Below the pieces are notes generated by a model that was given only the letters and a program-made list of their open reading frames with translations, was not told the origin of the DNA and did not search any database. The position numbers were made by a program, and so were the translations under genes. A stretch of 64,000 bases of DNA from Vitellaria paradoxa (lineage: Eukaryota; Streptophyta; Magnoliopsida; Ericales; Sapotaceae), in NCBI GenBank assembly GCA_019916065.1, contig CM034237.1:58786590-58850589 (forward strand). Direction: 5' to 3'. Below are positions 48,566 through 64,000 of this stretch, piece after piece (positions within the stretch are counted from its first letter, which is position 1; each line of letters opens with the position of its first letter).

Positions 48566-49316
48566 ATGAATTTACTAGCTAGACTTCGTTTAGAAACATT
48601 CCATTACTAGAATTGATTTTTAAAGAATTGGTTTCATTTGATTTGATTTGGTAAATAAAATTTTGTGCTTGGAATACATTTTGAATTTAAGAATTGAATT
48701 AATTTAGTTTAAGTGAAATTCTAAGTTTGACAATGTGAATAGGAAGTAAAAAAATATATATTTTTTGATAATGGGGGAAATCACCCAGCGGTTTTACCCA
48801 TTGAACTACAAACACTCGGGAGAACTAGTGCAACAACCCACCACCACGGCCCCCCACTTAAATTCTTGCCGCTCCAGGTGAGAATCGAACCTGCGACCTG
48901 AGTATATCACCCAAGTTTTAGACTTGACTCCAGCTCTTCTAAACCAACCGGGGGTGGGTAAGTAAAAAAAAAAGTAAAAAATATGGTAAATATGATTTAA
49001 GAAGATAGATTTTTTACTTACTTAGATTGCTAAAGAACGTAATAAATTCTCATATAATTCTATTGTATTGGATTGAATTTCTAATTCTATAGAAATTCTA
49101 AAATTTAAGTTATGAAATGAAATTAAATCTAATTTATAAATTTTATTTTAGTTATAAATATAAGAATTGATGAGAATTCTCATCAAATGAAATCAAATCC
49201 ATCATTGCAAGCGGAGTAATATGTTATTTACAATGTTAATATAACTCTACTTTTATTGAGTTGTTGCCATGCCCAGAGAGAGAGAGAGAGAGAGAGTTTT
49301 GTCTGTTTTTGTTTGA
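48566..49316. mobile_element. About 750-bp insertion carrying a SINE
   Basis: Absent from the first duplication copy, which reads directly ccgttgag-acattgaag at about 40165-40185. The ends are weakly inverted (attccat...tttgattt against aaatcaaat...atcattg), suggesting a MITE-like element with the SINE and a (GA)n tract inside. It could instead be an ancestral segment deleted from the first copy. Confidence 0.45.
48755..48959 (-). mobile_element. tRNA-derived SINE, about 205 bp
   Basis: The minus strand carries a box A-like head (ggttggtttagaagagctgg) and box B (caggttcgattctcacc). An 11-bp direct repeat aagtaaaaaaa lies at 48744-48754 and 48960-48970. Its sequence is unlike the other three SINEs. 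Confidence 0.7.
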
Positions 49317-51164
49317 AGACATTGAAGATACAATTTTTAAGGTAAGACTTAACCTTATTATTATTTCTTCTTTAATAATCTTGTACAATCTTGATTTTGA
49401 TTTTTAGGTATTACTATTCAATTATCTATCAGATGGAGATTAGTGTGAGATCGAGCTGCTATGAGGCCAGGAATTTGTGGTGCAGAACAGCAGTCTGGGT
49501 TTCAGTTTGATTGCACAGAGTAGGGAGATGGAAAATGATTGTGCAATGGGTTTGGGTTGTGTGGCTTGAGTCCCTGTTGTTTATGGCGCTTCCTGTTGCT
49601 ATTACTATCGCTCACAACTACCACTGCCTGTTGCTATCACTTTTGTTGCCCATCACCGCTAACCATTTTGCTATTGCTGACGATCACCCACTCCTACCAC
49701 TAGCAATTTCTGTAATTACCCTTGTAACATTATACCTATTAACCAATAACTATTGTCAAAAGTATTTTTAAATTTATATTTTTATTTTTTTCTACTATAA
49801 AAATAAAACTAAAAATTTTAAAAATTAAACACAAACCAAAAATTAAACGCAAAAAATATTAGCAATTTTGTTAAACGGATACTAAACATGCATCCATTCA
49901 TGGGCTCTACTAAATCCATAACGGGAAGCAAGTTACTTTGACTCTATAAATCCCGATAGTCAACAACACGAACAAATATATATAAACACCACGTTACCAA
50001 ACGGATCAGAATTACATTGAGTGAAATAACGAAAAAAAGAGCTAATTTTATATAATCACATCAAAATATATCAGCTATCAATTTGTCCATAAAGTTGGTG
50101 GGACATGATGTAGCTGCCATGGCTGTTGTTCATTTCAATTAATTAATGGTTATAGTTATTTGTTTTTCCCTTTTCAAGTTCATCCATCGCATTCAAATAC
50201 ATTGGTATCCCCTGGGAATTTCAGCTAGGGTTCCTCTGCCGTGGACATTCCATGGATACATGAAAGTTTGTATTTGCGTTTATTGGTTTGAAATGGGAAT
50301 AATTTGGTACTATGTCTATTTACGAATAATTACAGATGCAATTTTGTTAATTTATATATATATTTATTATGAGTTTAATAAGTTTACAATTAAAGACGAA
50401 TTATGATTAGTTTAAAATCACCACATAAAAGCAGTTATATGAAATCTCTTATATTAGTAGTCCTACTTATTCATAATATTAATTGTTAAATTTGTTTAAA
50501 TTACTATTCTTAAATAAATTAATTATCTCAATCATAATTTTATAGAATTTAATCAACAAATTATTTGTTTAAAACAAAATGGAGTATGAGCTTAATTTTA
50601 ATAGAGCAATTTTAGAATGTGATTGTAATAAAAGTATGTGGTGTTATTTATTTAAAAAGAATTGCTCAAATATAAATTTGTTAATTTAGATATGAATTTA
50701 AGTAATGTAACATAACAGATTCAAAATCACTACCAACAAAAAAAAAAAAAAAAATAGTTATTTGAAATATACTTCACAATATTAACTTCATTATTTTAAT
50801 ATTAGTTCATAGAAATAATTTTTATATTAATTAACTTATCTTTCTTATATTTACAAGTGTTGACCCGTGCGATGTACGGAATTGTATAACAATTTTTGTG
50901 GAGAAAATATAATTTTTAAATATATTACAAAAATATTTTAATATAATTACATAATTTCATAAAATAGTTAGAGTTATTTTTTTTTTTTACCAAATTTCAA
51001 TCTGATCTGATCCAATCCTAAAGAATAAAATTTGCTTTAGAATATATATTAAATCATAAACTTACCTAATTGACCCGATATCTTTTTTTGTTTTAAACTG
51101 TTTGTTAATTTTAATATATATTTTTATTTTTTAACTCTTGACTCATTTTGTAGAGTTAGAAATA

Positions 51165-52520
51165 CTATTAGTCTTAATTATATTGCTTAGTTAAAAATTA
51201 TCGATATGACCTATTTAAATTTAAAATTAGAAATTTTTCTAAAAATAAATTATTCATAGGCTTAAATAATATTTCAAATTTTATTTAATTTTTTTTTAAA
51301 TCTGAGATATAACAAATTTTAGATATACATTTTTTATGTTTTTTTTTTGTGTGCTTAAACAAAATATTTCAATTTTTATTTGTATTTTTAATTTAATTAT
51401 TAATGTATTTAAAATATATAAATTTTACAACTATATTGAATTTATAAGCAAGTAGGTCACTTTTTAGAATTCATGAGTTCATTCATATGAAATTTATAAG
51501 CAAGTAGGATTTTTTTCGGAACCTAACCAAGTCGGTCCCTTTTCGGAACCCAAGAGGTCTTTTACATTTATTAAATTATATATCATAATTCTAGTGTTTA
51601 TATAGAAAAAAAGAAAGAGTAAAGTTGTAGTATTTTAATAATGCGGGATAAATAAATAAAGATTTTGTGAATGAGAAAAGAGAAGAGAAGAAGAGGAAAT
51701 AAATGAATTCAAAAAATAATTCAAAAATCTATAAAAAAATAGAAAAATAGAATAGTATATGCTACGTAGAATTGAAGTGAAGGAAAAGAAGACAGAAAAA
51801 ATACATTTGTTTTAACATTATAGTAAATAGATAATACAAATTTATAAAAATAACTCAAATATTAAATATTGTTATTTGGTTAAAAATTGTGACATGACCA
51901 ATTTCAATTTAAAATTACAATTTGTTCTAAACAAAAAAATTATTCTTAGGCTTAGATAATATTTCAACATTTTTTTGTGTTTTTACAATGTAGCTTTTTT
52001 GTGTTTTTAAATTTAAGATATAAAAAGAATTATTGTTATAAGGAAAGTTATGTTTTTTAATTTGATTAATAGTTAATAATTTTTAAATATTATTTTAATC
52101 CAAATTAATTATTTAGTAAATTTTGCAATAACAATGAATCAATAAGTAAGTTTCATGTAAGGAGCCTATGAAAGTGGCTCCCTTTTTGAAACTTAAGAAA
52201 GTGAGTCTTTTTTTTTAACCCATGAGTTTTTTTTTTTTTTTTTCTATTTATTAAAACCACATACCATAGCTCTAGTACATTTATAGACAAAAGAAAAAGT
52301 AAAATTGTAGTGTTTTGACAATATCGGACAAAAAAAAAATGGTTTTGTACATGAGAAAAGAGAAAAGAAGAAGAGGGAATGAAGAAAATTAAAAAATAAT
52401 TCAAAAATCTATAAAGGAAAAGTAAAATGGTGATCAAAGAGGCATGTCATTTAGAATTGTAATGGAAAAGAAGAGAGAGAAAATATATTGTTTTAATATT
52501 ATAGTATAAATACGTAATTT
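51165..52520. repeat. Direct tandem duplication, about 680-bp unit
   Basis: Unit 1 (about 51165-51850) and unit 2 (about 51851-52520) share, in order, the ttaaaaatt...acatgacc-type start, aataatatttcaa, a gagaaaagagaa-gaagaag block and an end attatagta. They have diverged by many substitutions. There is no coding content. This may be two adjacent copies of one non-autonomous element. Confidence 0.7.
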
Positions 52521-53395
52521 AGTTTCAGACTCAGTTATTTGAAATTCCAAAATATCCGAACGCGGCCATAATACTCTACTCCACCATTTATCTTTATAAA
52601 AAACTAGAATGCTAGAAATGTCAAACGGTATCTAACTTGTGGAAAATATGATATTTCTTGTAATAACTTATAACCGCAAACCTTTTTGACAAAAGGTCAA
52701 GTCACTTTAAACCGCGACCCATAAAAAATAATTGCGGTAGAAAGTTGTTGAAATTTTCTAACCTAATGAATTAATAACACTGGTAATTAGTATAAAAGTT
52801 CTAGCTATACATACATATATATATATATATTATTTATATGAGAAATGATAAATATATTTTTTTATTAATTTCTCCTACTTCACATTACTCATTCTCATTA
52901 AAGTTATTATGGAAGGGAAAAGGTAATGGAGGGTTCTAGGGAACTACAGTAAAAAAATCTGTAAGTTAATCAACGGTTATGATTTAATTACATTTAATCT
53001 AATAATCTTTATCTGCTATGATAAAATTAAATTCAAATAAAAATAAAAGTTAAATAAAATCTGATTGTAATATAATTAATAAAAAATATAAAAAGTCATA
53101 TCACATTAAAATATAATTAAATCGTGACCGTTGATTGATTTACTGTAATCCCAAATGTAACAGAAGAGTGCAAATATTCTCGACCCATTTTTATTCATCA
53201 GCATGACTTAATAATTAAGTCATCCATCTTAATTCATGCACACTTAATTCCACGCGGATATCCTGTTCGTAAATAGCTTACAAACAGTCTTGTAGTGAAA
53301 ATAATATGAAAGCAACCTGAAAAAGAAAATTAAACACAAAAAATAAAAAATAAAAGATAAAAAAAAATCATTTATTTCCCAATACTGTCCTTTAG

Positions 53396-53407
53396 TTTTA
53401 TATAATC
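53396..53407 (+). promoter_or_regulatory. Possible TATA box of locus H
   Basis: tttatataatcc lies about 50 bases before the start codon of H, which leaves room for a very short leader. The region is A/T-rich, so chance is a real alternative. Confidence 0.3.
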
Positions 53408-53453
53408 CTCACCAATCAAATTGAGAAAACAAATTGAAATCAGGGAAAGAACC

Positions 53454-63922
<10,469 letters not shown>

Positions 63923-64000
63923 GTAAGTGTCATTATCACTTGCATTCATATGGATAAATAGAGGTGCCATATAGAAAATAATTAAACTAAAATATTTTCC

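Larger units (their letters stand above)
40530..49590 (+). repeat. Second copy of a tandem segmental duplication of D(3' part)-E
   Basis: The order here repeats 31.8-40.4 kb: D-like exons 5-7 (F), D's downstream spacer, E-like intron 2 and exons 3-7 (G), then E's downstream spacer. Compared with the first copy, sequence matching about 33.96-37.2 kb is missing, with a join at about 44.47-44.62 kb. That loss includes E's extracellular and transmembrane exons except a trace at 44612-44624. Most of the extra length comes from inserted elements listed separately. Confidence 0.88.
49591..53453. other. Intergenic region G-H
   Basis: Strongly AT-rich with no convincing gene. The frames at 49511-49771 and 50146-50406 have no family match. 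A GC-rich near-palindrome (ccgtgcgatgtacgg) lies at about 50865-50880. A tandem repeat occupies 51165-52520, and (AT)n is at 52815-52830. Confidence 0.55.

Noticed and set aside
50146..50406. 86-codon hydrophobic frame
   Set aside because: Composition follows the AT-rich background and ends in an AT microsatellite; not a credible gene.
50865..50880. GC-rich near-palindrome suggesting a Helitron end
   Set aside because: Without the TC start, CTRR end and an A-T insertion site the class cannot be assigned.

Overview
This is plant nuclear DNA, very probably from a eudicot: AT-rich, with GT-AG introns, dense retrotransposon remains and a tandem family of receptor-like kinases. The species cannot be named from the sequence. 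The window is a cluster of G-type lectin S-domain receptor-like kinase (S-RLK) loci, all on the + strand and all with the family's seven-exon layout: one long extracellular exon (bulb-lectin, S-locus-glycoprotein/EGF and PAN domains), one transmembrane exon, then five kinase exons. I label the loci A to H.

Layout. A (168-2161) is cut by the window start and has a 1-nt deletion at the kinase DFG motif. B (3440-19903) has a broken extracellular half (3440-5306) about 12 kb from an intact transmembrane plus kinase half (17221-19903). Between them lies a MITE split by a 4.8-kb Ty1-copia element. C (21790-26459), D (29336-32670) and E (35735-39829) have intact reading frames coding for about 820, 818 and 806 residues. 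F (40558-41417) and G (45981-48224) are decayed kinase-only copies of D and E. H (53454 to beyond 63922) belongs to a different, more GC-rich S-RLK subgroup. Its intron 4 is enlarged to 7.2 kb by a 6.6-kb copia element, and its last two exons lie outside the window.

The main structural event is a tandem segmental duplication. The stretch from intron 4 of D to downstream of E (about 31.8-40.4 kb) recurs at about 40.5-49.6 kb. The second copy lost the sequence matching about 34.0-37.4 kb, including E's extracellular exon. It then collected insertions: a 2-kb inverted-repeat (foldback) element, four tRNA-derived SINE-like insertions, and a 760-bp Cassandra-type TRIM element with 5S-rRNA-like LTRs. 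The first copy keeps empty sites for the Cassandra element and for the Au-type SINE, so those insertions came after the duplication.

Both full-length copia elements have matching 5-bp target duplications, a primer-binding site of the initiator-Met tRNA type and purine tracts. Both lie antisense to the kinase genes, and both are inactivated by stops or frameshifts. C, D and E, and probably H, should make plasma-membrane receptors with an extracellular sugar-binding-type region and a cytoplasmic Ser/Thr kinase. Ligands and functions cannot be read from the sequence. I saw no CRISPR array, true tRNA or rRNA gene, or bacterial-type operon.
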